From the NCBI RefSeq assembly GCF_014648175.1, contig NZ_BMQP01000057.1, forward strand, positions 1 to 40,780: a stretch of 40,780 bases of DNA. The letters run 5' to 3'. This DNA comes from Planobispora rosea (GTDB taxonomy: Bacteria; Actinomycetota; Actinomycetes; Streptosporangiales; Streptosporangiaceae). This document shows, piece after piece, positions 33,895 to 40,780 of the stretch; positions within the stretch are counted from its first letter, which is position 1, and each line of letters begins with the position of its first letter. Position numbers and translations under genes: made by a program. Under the pieces are notes generated by a model. That model was not told the DNA's origin and searched no databases. It saw nothing but the letters and a program-made list of their open reading frames with translations.

Positions 33895-34551
33895 ATGAAC
33901 CGCGATGAGGTATGGCAAGCGATCGACCACGAGCGGTCCACTCTCGCGGACCTCTTCGACGACCTGTCCGCGAAGGAGTGGGAGACCGCGTCCCTGTGCG
34001 ACGGCTGGCGCGTGCGCGACGTCGCGGCCCACCTGACGCTCGCCCACGGAGCAAGCCTCCTGCAGATGGCGTCCTGGATGCTGCGGGCCCGCGGGAGCAT
34101 GAACCGCATGATCCACGACACCGCCGTACGGCAGGCCGAGCTGCCCGTGGAACGTTACAGCGCCCTGCTCCGGGCCATGGTGGGGTCACGCAAGACGGCA
34201 GCGCCCGGCCTCACCCCCTTCGAGCCGCTCATCGACGTCCTGGTGCACGGGCAGGACATCACGATCCCGCTCGGGCGGGACCGGCCCATGCCGCCGCGGG
34301 CGGCGGCCGCGGCGGCGACCCGGGCCTGGGAACGGAAGGGCTGGCCCTTCTGGGCCAAGCGGAGGATGAGCGGGTTCGAACTCGTCGCCACCGACCACTC
34401 CTGGTCGGTCGGTCAGGGCCGGCGGGTCGAGGGTTCCATCGGGACCATCCTGCTGGTGCTGACCGGCCGGACGGCGGCCCTGCCCCACCTGTCCGGCCCG
34501 GGCGCGGCCGGCCTGCGGGCCCGCCTGTCACCGGCCGCCGCCCGGAGGTGA
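33895..34551 (+). CDS. Maleylpyruvate isomerase-family (mycothiol-dependent, DinB-like) protein
   Basis: The protein has 218 residues from ATG at 33895, with AGGAGG upstream. It matches the TIGR03083-type family: WETASLCDGWRVRDVAAHLTLAH at the N-terminus, with the metal-binding His of the DinB fold, and PLIDVLVHGQDITIPLG in the middle, with a second His. The C-terminal half is a small sterol-carrier-like region (ATDHSWSVGQG). Known relatives use mycothiol and a divalent metal to isomerise or conjugate substrates; many have no known substrate. Divergence from a MarR gene suggests a role in detoxification. Confidence 0.92.
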   Translation: MNRDEVWQAIDHERSTLADLFDDLSAKEWETASLCDGWRVRDVAAHLTLAHGASLLQMASWMLRARGSMNRMIHDTAVRQAELPVERYSALLRAMVGSRKTAAPGLTPFEPLIDVLVHGQDITIPLGRDRPMPPRAAAAAATRAWERKGWPFWAKRRMSGFELVATDHSWSVGQGRRVEGSIGTILLVLTGRTAALPHLSGPGAAGLRARLSPAAARR

Positions 34552-34659
34552 CGGCTCCGGGGCAGGCTTGAGCGACTACGGGGCAATCCTTAAGGTGTGG
34601 CCGCGCGGGGTCGATAGATATTAGGTCAAGATCAGACCTCGTGCGATGGGTTGGGTGGC

Positions 34660-35976
34660 ATGACGCCAGAGGACCGGAGGACCGGGCGGGACGGCGGCGA
34701 CGACCTGGTCGCGCTCATCCTGCGGGTGCTCGTCGAGCGCGCGGTCTTCCCGCTGTACCAGCCGATCGTCGACCTCACCACCGGCAACATCGTCGCCGTC
34801 GAGGCACTGGCGCGCGGCCCGGCCGGCTCGCCGCTGGAGTTCCCGGACGCCTTGTTCTCGGCCTCCATCCGGGCCGGGGTGATGCCGCTGCTGGACCAGC
34901 TCTGCGCCACCCGGGCCATGGAGATCGCCCGGGACGCCGGGGAGAGGGTGCCGCCGCTGCTGTTCTTCAACGCCGAACCGGCCGCGCTGAACCAGCCGTT
35001 CACCCCCGAGCTGCTGGCCGTAGTGCTGTCCGAGCGACCGTACCGGGCGGTGCTGGAGTTCACCGAGCGGGCTCTGGCCGATCATCCGGCGGCACTGCTG
35101 GACATCGCCGCCGGTGTGCAACGGACCGACGGGGCGCTCGCCCTGGACGACGTCGGCGCCGACCCGCTGTCACTGGCCTTCCTTCCGCTCATCGAGCCGG
35201 AAGTGATCAAGCTGGACATGCACCTGCTGCGCGCCCCGCACGCACCGGCCACCATCGCCACCGCCGCGGTCGTCGGCGCGCACGCCGAGCGCACCGGGGC
35301 GGTGGTGCTCGCCGAAGGCATCGAGACCGAGCACGACGCGGCGACCGCGCGGGCGCTCGGCGCCCGCTGGGGACAGGGCTGGCTGTTCGGACGGCCCGGG
35401 CCGCTCGACGCGCTCGCCGGCCGGCCGATGGACCCGCACGCCCGGCTGCGCCCGCCCCGGCCGGACCTGCACCTGCCCGACGGAACCCCGTTCACCATGG
35501 CCGCACTGCGGCACCACAGCCGGGCCGGGGACCAGCCGATGATCGACGGCCTCACCGACTACCTGCTCTCACTGGCGGCGGGCGCCGGCCCCCACGCGGT
35601 GGTGCTCGGCGCGTACCCGGACCCGGCGGTCGGCCGGGCCTGGCTGCCCCGCCTGGCGTCACTGGCCGATCAGGCGGCCTTCGTCGGCGTCGTCGGCCCC
35701 GCGCCGATCACCGCCGGCGCGCATCCGGTGCGGACTGCGGTGACGCCGGCCGACGGCCCGGCCGCCGCCGACACGGTCCTGGCGGTGGTCGGCCCGCACA
35801 CCGCGGCCGCGCTGTGCGTCCGGCCGGGCCCGGACGGCGGAGTGGACTTCGTCGTGAGCCACGAACCGGACATGGTGCACGCGATCGCTCGCATGCTGAT
35901 GCGGCGGCTGGACACCGCGGCCGAGCGGCTGGACCCGCCCGCCGCCGACCGGTGGACCAGCCCCGCCGTGGCCTGA
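34660..35976 (+). CDS. EAL-DICT protein, putative cyclic-di-GMP phosphodiesterase with sensory domain
   Basis: The protein has 438 residues from ATG at 34660; a TTG three codons earlier is possible. The EAL domain (about 15-255) keeps the signature residues: VEALARG near 48, FFNAEP near 103, LEFTER near 132, LDDVG in place of the usual LDDFG near 163, EVIKLD near 184, AEGIET near 218 and GQGWLFGRP near 240. This predicts c-di-GMP binding and probably hydrolysis to pGpG. Residues about 270-400 look like a DICT domain (LTDYLLSLAAGAGPHAVVLG), a sensory module found with such enzymes. There is no membrane segment. No GGDEF partner is visible nearby. Confidence 0.9.
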   Translation: MTPEDRRTGRDGGDDLVALILRVLVERAVFPLYQPIVDLTTGNIVAVEALARGPAGSPLEFPDALFSASIRAGVMPLLDQLCATRAMEIARDAGERVPPLLFFNAEPAALNQPFTPELLAVVLSERPYRAVLEFTERALADHPAALLDIAAGVQRTDGALALDDVGADPLSLAFLPLIEPEVIKLDMHLLRAPHAPATIATAAVVGAHAERTGAVVLAEGIETEHDAATARALGARWGQGWLFGRPGPLDALAGRPMDPHARLRPPRPDLHLPDGTPFTMAALRHHSRAGDQPMIDGLTDYLLSLAAGAGPHAVVLGAYPDPAVGRAWLPRLASLADQAAFVGVVGPAPITAGAHPVRTAVTPADGPAAADTVLAVVGPHTAAALCVRPGPDGGVDFVVSHEPDMVHAIARMLMRRLDTAAERLDPPAADRWTSPAVA

Positions 35977-36053
35977 CAGCCGGTTGCCGTATCCGTTGCC
36001 GGGTCCTGCCGGTCGCCGTCCTGGACTGGCTCCGGTGACTTACGGGACCGGCC

Positions 36054-36665
36054 TCACGAAGTGATGGCCACGGCTCTCCGCAGGTAGGCGTTGTCGCGGA
36101 GTTCGGTGAGCATGAACTCCGCGATGTCAGCGCGGGAGACCCTGGCGGTGAAGGAGAGCCGGAGCTCGGTTCCCGTGCGGTAGCGGCCGGTGCGGGGTCC
36201 GTCGGTGAGCACCGGTGCGCGGACCATGGTCCAGTCGGTGTCGCTGGCCCGGACGAGCGCCTCCATCTGTTCCTTGTCGCGGAGAACGGCTCGCTCGATC
36301 AGCCACGAGACGGCGACGTAGGCGGTGCGGTGGCGGCTGTCCGCGACGCCGTAGTTGCTCAGGATGACGAGACGGCGGGGACCCTTGCCGGCCGCGGCGG
36401 CCAGCACCGTGCGGATGCCTTCGGCGCAGACATCCGGATCCCGCCGCCGCCCGCCCAGTGTGCTGACGATCGCATCGGCGCCTTCGAGCGTTCTGGCCGC
36501 CGCCGCGGGGTCGCGCACGTCACCGCCGACGACGCGAAGCTGCGCGTGCGGGCGGATCCGGGCCGGATCGCGGGTGAGCGCACTGACTTCGTGGCCGCGT
36601 TGCAGGGCGTGCTCGACGACGACACGGCCGGCGCGGCCGGTCGCGCCGAAGATGGCCAGACGCAA
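36054..36665 (-). CDS. NAD(P)-binding atypical SDR (NmrA/flavin-reductase-like)
   Basis: The protein has 203 residues from TTG at 36665, favoured because GAGGAG lies eight bases upstream and the Rossmann strand starts at once (LRLAIFGATGRAG). An earlier in-frame GTG at 36710 would lie within the palindrome. Features: GATGRAGRVVVEHAL, GDVRDPAAAARTLEGADAIVSTLG and LVILSNYGVADS, followed by DTDWTMVRAPVLTDGP. These fit the single-domain atypical SDRs related to biliverdin reductase B. The catalytic Tyr-xxx-Lys of classical SDRs is absent, as is usual in this group. Substrate is unknown. It is divergent from an ABM-domain monooxygenase, suggesting quinone or redox stress chemistry. Confidence 0.9.
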   Translation of the reverse strand: MRLAIFGATGRAGRVVVEHALQRGHEVSALTRDPARIRPHAQLRVVGGDVRDPAAAARTLEGADAIVSTLGGRRRDPDVCAEGIRTVLAAAAGKGPRRLVILSNYGVADSRHRTAYVAVSWLIERAVLRDKEQMEALVRASDTDWTMVRAPVLTDGPRTGRYRTGTELRLSFTARVSRADIAEFMLTELRDNAYLRRAVAITS

Positions 36666-36702
36666 TGGATAACTCCTCGACGCATCACTTGATCGAATTA
36701 TC

Positions 36703-36718
36703 CGGTACACGCGTACCG
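36703..36718. promoter_or_regulatory. 16-bp palindrome between SDR and ABM genes
   Basis: CGGTAC and GTACCG flank ACGC, a perfect 6-bp inverted repeat between two divergent genes. GTAC-centred dyads are used by several one-component repressors. The downstream TetR is one candidate, although it has no such site at its own start. Confidence 0.55.
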
Positions 36719-36772
36719 TTTAGCTGTTACAGTGCCCCGGTGATGCCCGGACGTCAACCCTGGAGGCCAGTC

Positions 36773-37066
36773 ATGCTGATCGTCGCCGGCACCGGCTACG
36801 TCGACCCCGACCACCGCGCCGCACTCCTGGAAGGTCTCGTCCCGTCCCTGCGCCGGGTCAGAACCGCACCGGGATGCCTGGAGTACGTGGTGGCCGCCGA
36901 CCCGATCGAGCCCGACCGGGTCAACATCTATGAGCGGTGGGAGTCCCAGACGCATCTCGACGCCCACCTGGCCGACGTCGCGCAGACCGCGCCGCCGATG
37001 CCGGGCGTGCGCAGCGTGGAGGTCATGCGATACGAAATCAGCGGTGTCAGCCCCCTTCAGAGCTGA
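36773..37066 (+). CDS. Antibiotic biosynthesis monooxygenase (ABM) domain protein
   Basis: The protein has 97 residues from ATG at 36773, with GGAGG six bases upstream; the open frame upstream to 36665 overlaps the divergent promoter. It is a single ferredoxin-like ABM/YgiN fold: LIVAGTGYVDPDHRAALLEGL, then TAPGCLEYVVAADPIEPDRVNIYERWES and HLDAHL. Relatives include YgiN quinol monooxygenase and cofactor-less oxygenases. Pairing with a divergent NAD(P)-binding protein suggests quinone or aromatic detoxification rather than antibiotic biosynthesis. It ends before a strong hairpin at 37078-37121. Confidence 0.92.
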   Translation: MLIVAGTGYVDPDHRAALLEGLVPSLRRVRTAPGCLEYVVAADPIEPDRVNIYERWESQTHLDAHLADVAQTAPPMPGVRSVEVMRYEISGVSPLQS

Positions 37067-37077
37067 GCCGGCAGCCA

Positions 37078-37121
37078 CTCCGGCCGGCGGCTCCGGGAGC
37101 GAGAGGAGCCGCCGGCCGGAG
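37078..37121. terminator. Perfect 17-bp GC-rich hairpin after the ABM gene
   Basis: Bases 37078-37094 and 37105-37121 pair without mismatch around a 10-base loop, with the core CGGCCGGCGGCTCC pairing to GGAGCCGCCGGCCG. It begins 12 bases after the ABM stop. No U-tract follows, as is common for actinobacterial terminators. Confidence 0.75.
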
Positions 37122-37149
37122 CACGGCCTACACCGGAGCACGGCCTACA
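37116..37149. repeat. 17-bp exact tandem duplication before the TetR gene
   Basis: CCGGAGCACGGCCTACA occurs twice, head to tail. The first copy overlaps the distal arm of the hairpin and the second ends nine bases before the TetR start, so it lies in the promoter or leader of that gene. Confidence 0.95.
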
Positions 37150-37158
37150 ATCGCAGCG

Positions 37159-37794
37159 ATGCTGCCATCGGACCGAACCCCGGAAACCACACATCACGGT
37201 GCGGCCGCGGAGCCCGTCAGGCCTCAGCGCGCCGACGGCCGGCGCAATCAGGCCCGGGTGCTGGAGGAGGCCTTCGCCGCCTTCGCGGCCCACGGCGCCG
37301 CGGTCCCGATCCGCGAGATAGCCCGGCGTGCCGGCGTCAGCACCGGCACCGTCACCCGGCATTTCCCCACCAAGCAGGCGCTCTTCCAAGCGGTCGCGCT
37401 CCACCGGATCGAGCAGCTCGTCCGCACCGCCGAGGACATCGCCGCCCGGGAGCACCCGGCGACCGCCTTCTTCACCTTCTTCGCGTTCCTGGTACGGCAG
37501 AGCGCAGCCGACCACGCCGTCGGCGACGCCCTCACCGGTGCCGGCTTCGACCTCCAGGCCGCCGCGTCGACGGCCATCAGCGACTTCGGCGAGGCCATGG
37601 CGGGTCTGCTCACTCGGGCCCAGCAGGCCGGAGCGGTCCGCGACGACGTCGACACCGCCGACGTCAAAGCCCTCATCGCGGGCTGCATCGCCCGCGGTGA
37701 CGACGACGCCGCACGACAACGCATGATCGAGATCGCCGGCGACGGCCTCCGCCCCCGCCCGGCCCGAGCGCCCGGTCGGGTGAACGCGGACTGA
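37159..37794 (+). CDS. TetR-family transcriptional regulator
   Basis: The protein has 211 residues from ATG at 37159; no clear ribosome site is seen because the 17-bp duplication occupies the leader. The HTH (about 25-70) reads RNQARVLEEAFAAFAAHG, then IREIARRAGVSTGTVTRHFPTKQALF, the TetR signature. A helical ligand-binding domain follows. The RRNQARVLEEA form is common in actinobacterial TetRs next to SDR and oxidoreductase genes. It lies 92 bases after the ABM gene, behind a terminator, and may control the SDR/ABM pair. The C-terminus is Arg/Pro-rich and disordered. Confidence 0.93.
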   Translation: MLPSDRTPETTHHGAAAEPVRPQRADGRRNQARVLEEAFAAFAAHGAAVPIREIARRAGVSTGTVTRHFPTKQALFQAVALHRIEQLVRTAEDIAAREHPATAFFTFFAFLVRQSAADHAVGDALTGAGFDLQAAASTAISDFGEAMAGLLTRAQQAGAVRDDVDTADVKALIAGCIARGDDDAARQRMIEIAGDGLRPRPARAPGRVNAD

Positions 37795-37818
37795 GACCGG
37801 GGCCGGGACCCGTGGATC

Positions 37819-38079
37819 TCAGGAGTCGGCGCCCGGCCGTCTCCGAGTGACCTTGCCGCGCAATCCGGAGACCACGTCCCCGATCGTGCGTTCGGAGGAG
37901 GGCCGGGGCGCCTTGGCCTCCCGGCGCGTGAGCACCCTGGCGCAGACCACCGCGCCGGCGGTGAACACCGGCATGGCGATCGTCGCGACGTATCTGGCGA
38001 CATCGGTCGCGATGTAGACGGCGAGCAACCCCGAAACCAGAGACCCTGCGAGCAACAGAAAGACGGTGGACCAGCGCAT
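37819..38079 (-). CDS. Small membrane protein of unknown function
   Basis: The protein has 86 residues from ATG at 38079, with GGGAGC upstream. The frame stays open further upstream but that part is Arg-rich and looks non-coding. It has two hydrophobic helices (STVFLLLAGSLVSGLLAVYI and YVATIAMPVFTAGAVVCARVL) and a basic cytoplasmic tail ending RGKVTRRRPGADS. I do not recognise a family. It is convergent with the TetR gene, 24 bases away. The GC pattern and start support a real gene. Confidence 0.65.
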   Translation of the reverse strand: MRWSTVFLLLAGSLVSGLLAVYIATDVARYVATIAMPVFTAGAVVCARVLTRREAKAPRPSSERTIGDVVSGLRGKVTRRRPGADS

Positions 38080-38633
38080 CGGAGCTCCCGTATCGTCAGT
38101 GGGCCCAGGCCGCGAGTGATCGACTATGGCCGTCAACGAACGAGGGTTCTGCCGCGGTTCCCCCACCCGCGCCCTCCTCCTTCTTCCCGTTCCGGCGCAG
38201 ATCTTCCTCCAAGCAGCCGGGCAGTGACTGCGGCCCCATGCTCGCGGGCTCCCATTGAGAGACATCGGATGGTCCGTTCGCGCGCATCGCATGCGCCATC
38301 GATCAAGATCGAGATACACCACCAACCGGACACGCCCGGTCGAGGAGGGGCCCGACGACGGGCGGGTGACCAGCCGACCATGAGACCTGACACGAGCCGA
38401 TCCCTTGGCCGGACGAGAACCTTCCCCCGGTCATCGGCGCGGGCTTGTCACTCGCCACGGCCAAGAACCCTGTCCGTTAGCCCGTCAGCACCCGTACGTT
38501 CGGCGATGAGGAATTTCCCACGTGGCCGCGCGCTTTCCGGTGGCGCGGCCGTGTGCGACGGCAGGCGGCCGCGCGGTGATTCCGGTGAACGAATCTCCGC
38601 GCGGCCGGGCTGTCATTCAGCCATCATCTCCCG
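38080..38633. other. Intergenic stretch without a supported gene
   Basis: In 554 bases, open frames exist on both strands but are Arg/Pro/Ser-rich shadows with no recognisable motif. The third-position GC pattern seems weaker than in the neighbouring genes. A hairpin is present at 38524-38550. I see no RNA gene. Confidence 0.5.
38524..38550. terminator. Hairpin downstream of the CBM20 gene
   Basis: GGCCGCGC (38524-38531) and GCGCGGCC (38543-38550) flank an 11-base loop, 84 bases beyond the CBM20 stop on the minus strand. A third GGCCGCGC copy follows near 38566. It is a possible terminator. Confidence 0.35.
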
Positions 38634-39368
38634 TTATCGCCAGGAGTCGTTCCTGCTGGCGGTTCCGGTGGGAGGAGTGGTGAATGTCCGATCGGGGTCG
38701 GACTCCCAGATGACTGAGCCGTCGGGGTTCTTTTTGATGTACTTGAACGCGACGGCGGTGTTGGGCGGCAGGAGAAGGGCTCCGCGCCACACGGGGTAGT
38801 CACCGGACGACAGCCGCAGGGCCTTGGCGGGGTCCCAGCCACCGAGCTCGGGCAGGTTGCCGACCACGAAGACGTTCTGGCCGAAGGCGGTGGCCGCCTC
38901 CACGTTGAAGGAGGCGGCGACCTGCCCGGGCGCACCCTGGGCCCATACGTCGTCGCGGGTCACCGTGCCCGCCGCGGGGGCGGTGAAGGCGCGGTTGGGG
39001 CTGGACTCCCAGGTGACGGCCCCGGCGGAATCCTTCTTGATGTACTTGTACTGCACGGCGGTGCCGCCGGGCAGGGGGACCGAGGCCCGCCAGCGGGGAT
39101 AGTCCGCCGGTGACAGCGCCACCGCCCCCGCGGGGTTCCAGGCGCCGAGCTGCGGGGCGCTTCCCACCACGAAGACATTCTGTCCCAGGTGGGTGGCGGT
39201 CTCGACGGTGAAGGTGACCGTGCTCGTATTCGTGCTCGCGCTCGCGGCTCCCACGGGAAGGGCCATGCAGGCCAGCGCGGCGACGAGGGCGGTCAGCAGC
39301 ACGAACGCCCGCCGGGCACGAGCGGCCCGGGGGGCCGGGGGTGCGTGTTCGATCGAATGCGGGAACAC
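38634..39368 (-). CDS. Secreted protein of two tandem CBM20 starch-binding domains
   Basis: The protein has 244 residues from GTG at 39368, five bases after GGGAG. A twin-Arg-rich basic start and the hydrophobic run AFVLLTALVAALACMALPVGA then ASAS form a Sec signal peptide (about 1-45). Two homologous domains of about 95 residues follow. Each has LGQNVFVVGSAPQLGAWNP or its variant FGQNVFVVGNLPELGGWDP, then a central Tyr-Pro-x-Trp (YPRWRASVPLP, YPVWRGALLLP), YKYIKK/FKYIKK and VTWESSPNR/VIWESDPDR, the classic CBM20 fold with its ligand Trp residues. No catalytic domain is present. It probably binds starch granules outside the cell. The palindrome GCAAGAGCTTGC upstream suggests maltose-type control. 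Confidence 0.94.
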   Translation of the reverse strand: MFPHSIEHAPPAPRAARARRAFVLLTALVAALACMALPVGAASASTNTSTVTFTVETATHLGQNVFVVGSAPQLGAWNPAGAVALSPADYPRWRASVPLPGGTAVQYKYIKKDSAGAVTWESSPNRAFTAPAAGTVTRDDVWAQGAPGQVAASFNVEAATAFGQNVFVVGNLPELGGWDPAKALRLSSGDYPVWRGALLLPPNTAVAFKYIKKNPDGSVIWESDPDRTFTTPPTGTASRNDSWR

Positions 39369-39488
39369 CACTTCTCCCTTGTTCTTGACGGATAAGAACA
39401 GCCGGGGACGCCGATGCTGCGGCGGCGGCGTCCCCGGGGCGCGCGGAGCTCCTTGCGGTGATGAGTTTTGCCTGCGATCCCCCCTCCT

Positions 39489-39500
39489 GCAAGAGCTTGC
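39489..39500. promoter_or_regulatory. Candidate maltose-regulon operator upstream of the CBM20 gene
   Basis: GCAAGAGCTTGC has perfect 5-bp arms and a 2-bp centre, about 120 bases before the CBM20 start. TGCAAG/CTTGCA elements are known in promoters of Streptomyces amylase and maltose genes bound by LacI-type MalR/Reg1. Assignment is by resemblance to that motif and by the starch-binding product. Confidence 0.5.
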
Positions 39501-39731
39501 GGAAACTTTCTGAAGCATTTCTCATCACCATCGGTCCCCTCGGCATCACGGGGTGCAGCAAAAAGTCTTCGGAAGTGCAGTTTCGCGTGGGGTCCCAGGA
39601 GCGGAGTTCTCCGTGAAATGAATCACAGTTGCATTTCTGCGGGCTCTCCCAGCGGCACTGCGTTCGCAGGTCTTGATTCGTTCGGCTGCGTCACGGGATG
39701 CAGCCTGCTCACCGTCAGCGCGCCACCCGGG

Positions 39732-39866
39732 CCGCCCGACGGGGTGCTCGTCGCCGACGACACCATCGCCGATCTCGTGAGGCACGCGGGCACCGGCGTC
39801 ACCGAAGCCGTCTACCGACACCAGCTCAGACTGGTGATCATGAAGGGTGCCCACACTCCGGGGTGA
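39732..39866 (+). pseudogene. Tyrosine recombinase (phage-type integrase) C-terminal remnant
   Basis: The frame reads VADDTIADLVRHAGTGVTEA then VYRHQLRLVIMKGA, followed by a stop. This matches the end of actinobacterial tyrosine recombinases, where IADLVGHSGT...VTE.VYRHQLRPV carries the last catalytic His and the nucleophile Tyr. The usual GH is RH here. The upstream catalytic domain (the first Arg and the HxxR box) is missing: codons before it have no integrase character. It is therefore a decayed fragment of an integrated element. The open frame upstream from about 39468 is not supported as a gene. Confidence 0.65.
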
Positions 39867-40257
39867 AGCCCCCGCATCGCCGCGATCCGCCCCTCCGGCG
39901 TGCTGACCGGAAACGCGCCCGCAGCTCGCGGCGCCCGGCTGCTCGATGGCACCGACGATGTGATCAAGTCCACCGCGCGCAAGCGGCTGATGCCGCCATC
40001 CCGCCGCTGACCCGCCACCGGGGCGACCCGAGCAGGGGACGGGCCGCTCCGCCGTACTGGACAGGGAACGAAGAGCGGGGCACGCCGTTTGAGGAGTGGT
40101 TTCCGCGGCAGGCATGTTTCCTGTCTCTATTAAACAGAGTGCCTATGCATTCACTTTCCAGCCAAGTCAAGTCTTGATGCTAAATGATCTAGTCGGCAAG
40201 GTCTGCACCGGTCGCACGAAAGGTGAAACACACCATGTATTGCAAAAGGATTCACGG

Positions 40258-40773
40258 ATGCGCTTAGGGCTTAAGGTCTCCTTCGCGGTAACCCTTGCCG
40301 GCCTCACCGCTATTGCGACAGTCGCCCCTGCAGGAGCAGACATATGGCCCTTCGGTGGCATCCCGCCGGACAAGAGCACCCACAGTTACTGCTACACAAC
40401 TTCGGTATCTACAGGGCTCAGGTCGTACATCCCAGGCGCGATGAACTATCTCAACTCCGCCACGGCCATCCCGGGAGTCCCTTTCCACTCGCCATGCGAG
40501 ACCACCAACTCCTCCTCGGACGGAACGCCGGCCACAGACGTGGCATGGTTCCAGGTCTGGGTTGACGGTTCCTACGGCCAGGCGGAGTGCAAGGTTCGAA
40601 CCGCTTCCGATCCGGGCGTCTGTGACCAGCGCCACACACGAATTAACTCCAGCATGATCAAAGCTACCAGCGACCCCCATTACCAGTTCATCAAGACTGT
40701 CTGCCATGAATTGGGGCATAGGTGGCGTCCCGGATGCGGTGTAAAAGACAGCGGGCGTAGGTTGCCGTGTTGA
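40258..40773 (+). CDS. Secreted zinc-metalloprotease-like protein, C-terminus truncated or replaced
   Basis: The protein has 171 residues from ATG at 40258, eight bases after AAAGGA. A Sec signal peptide is clear (MRLGLKVSFAVTLAGLTAIA through VAPAGA). The mature part has AMNYLNSATAIPGVPFHSPC, ATDVAWFQVWVDGSYGQAEC and KTVCHELGH near residues 149-157. HELGH is the metzincin zinc helix, but the third ligand His (HExxHxxGxxH) and the Met turn are absent; the frame instead ends RWRPGCGVKDSGRRLPC. This suggests a frameshift or recombination just after the active-site helix. The region is clearly lower in GC than the rest of the window, a sign of transfer. It may be non-functional. Confidence 0.75.
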   Translation: MRLGLKVSFAVTLAGLTAIATVAPAGADIWPFGGIPPDKSTHSYCYTTSVSTGLRSYIPGAMNYLNSATAIPGVPFHSPCETTNSSSDGTPATDVAWFQVWVDGSYGQAECKVRTASDPGVCDQRHTRINSSMIKATSDPHYQFIKTVCHELGHRWRPGCGVKDSGRRLPC

Positions 40774-40780
40774 ACCGACC

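Larger units (their letters stand above)
39369..40257. other. Mostly non-coding stretch with mobile-element debris
   Basis: In 889 bases there is the CBM20 promoter region on the right of its start, an AT-richer segment near 39470-39640, a recombinase remnant at 39732-39866 and a sequence of no recognised function to 40257. After the remnant's stop the same frame reads a further 47 codons that I cannot identify. No tRNA gene or clear att repeat was found. Confidence 0.5.

Noticed and set aside
38116..38799. 227-codon plus-strand open frame
   Set aside because: Composition is Arg/Ser/Pro-rich and it overlaps the CBM20 gene antisense; no motif supports it.
39546..40115. 189-codon minus-strand open frame
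   Set aside because: No family motif, atypical composition, and it runs opposite the recombinase remnant.
1..40780. tRNA, rRNA or riboswitch
   Set aside because: No cloverleaf, rRNA core sequence or known riboswitch motif was noticed on either strand by eye; a tRNAscan-SE and Infernal run would settle it.

Overview
The window comes from a high-G+C actinomycete. Almost every gene shows extreme third-position GC bias, GTG starts are common, and there are coenzyme F420-type luciferase-like oxidoreductases, a mycothiol-dependent isomerase-family protein, a DUF5999 protein and a SARP regulator. A Streptosporangiaceae/Thermomonosporaceae-like or Streptomyces-like host fits; I cannot name the genus from sequence alone.

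Positions 1-23054 hold most of a hybrid NRPS-PKS gene cluster that continues off the left edge. A leftward operon runs from one start at 15044: a PKS (KS-AT-KR/DH-ACP), an MbtH-like protein, a luciferase-like oxidoreductase, an NRPS (A-T-C-A-T), an NRPS (C-A-T) and the first 27 codons of another NRPS starting with a C domain. These genes overlap or nearly touch. Divergent from the PKS are an MFS exporter and an alpha/beta hydrolase (15255-17331). A 74-residue solitary LuxR-type HTH protein and a large SARP-NB-ARC-TPR activator (17361-20714) follow. Divergent from the SARP lie sbnA-like and sbnB-like genes (20945-23054), the known two-enzyme route to L-2,3-diaminopropionate (L-Dap). The first A domain has two acidic pocket residues and the second a DVGE pocket start, so the product is probably a diamino-acid-containing peptide-polyketide. 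A near-identical 16-bp palindrome sits in both divergent promoter regions and could co-regulate assembly, export and precursor supply. No thioesterase, release domain or resistance gene other than the exporter is visible.

Positions 23116-38079 are ordinary chromosomal or accessory genes: a rhomboid protease, an AidB-like acyl-CoA dehydrogenase with divergent PaaX regulator, a second luciferase-like oxidoreductase, a PadR/CPBP-protease pair, a secreted GH3 glycosidase, a GH13 enzyme, DUF5999, a MarR/maleylpyruvate-isomerase-family divergent pair, an EAL-DICT signalling protein, an NAD(P)-binding protein divergent from an ABM monooxygenase, a TetR regulator and a small membrane protein. Several divergent promoters carry clear palindromes, and several convergent gene ends carry terminator-like hairpins.

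Positions 38080-40780 look different. A secreted protein consists of just two starch-binding (CBM20) domains, with a maltose-regulon-like palindrome upstream. Then come a tyrosine-recombinase C-terminal remnant and a lower-GC secreted metalloprotease gene whose reading frame ends just after HELGH. This suggests an eroded mobile element or island edge.
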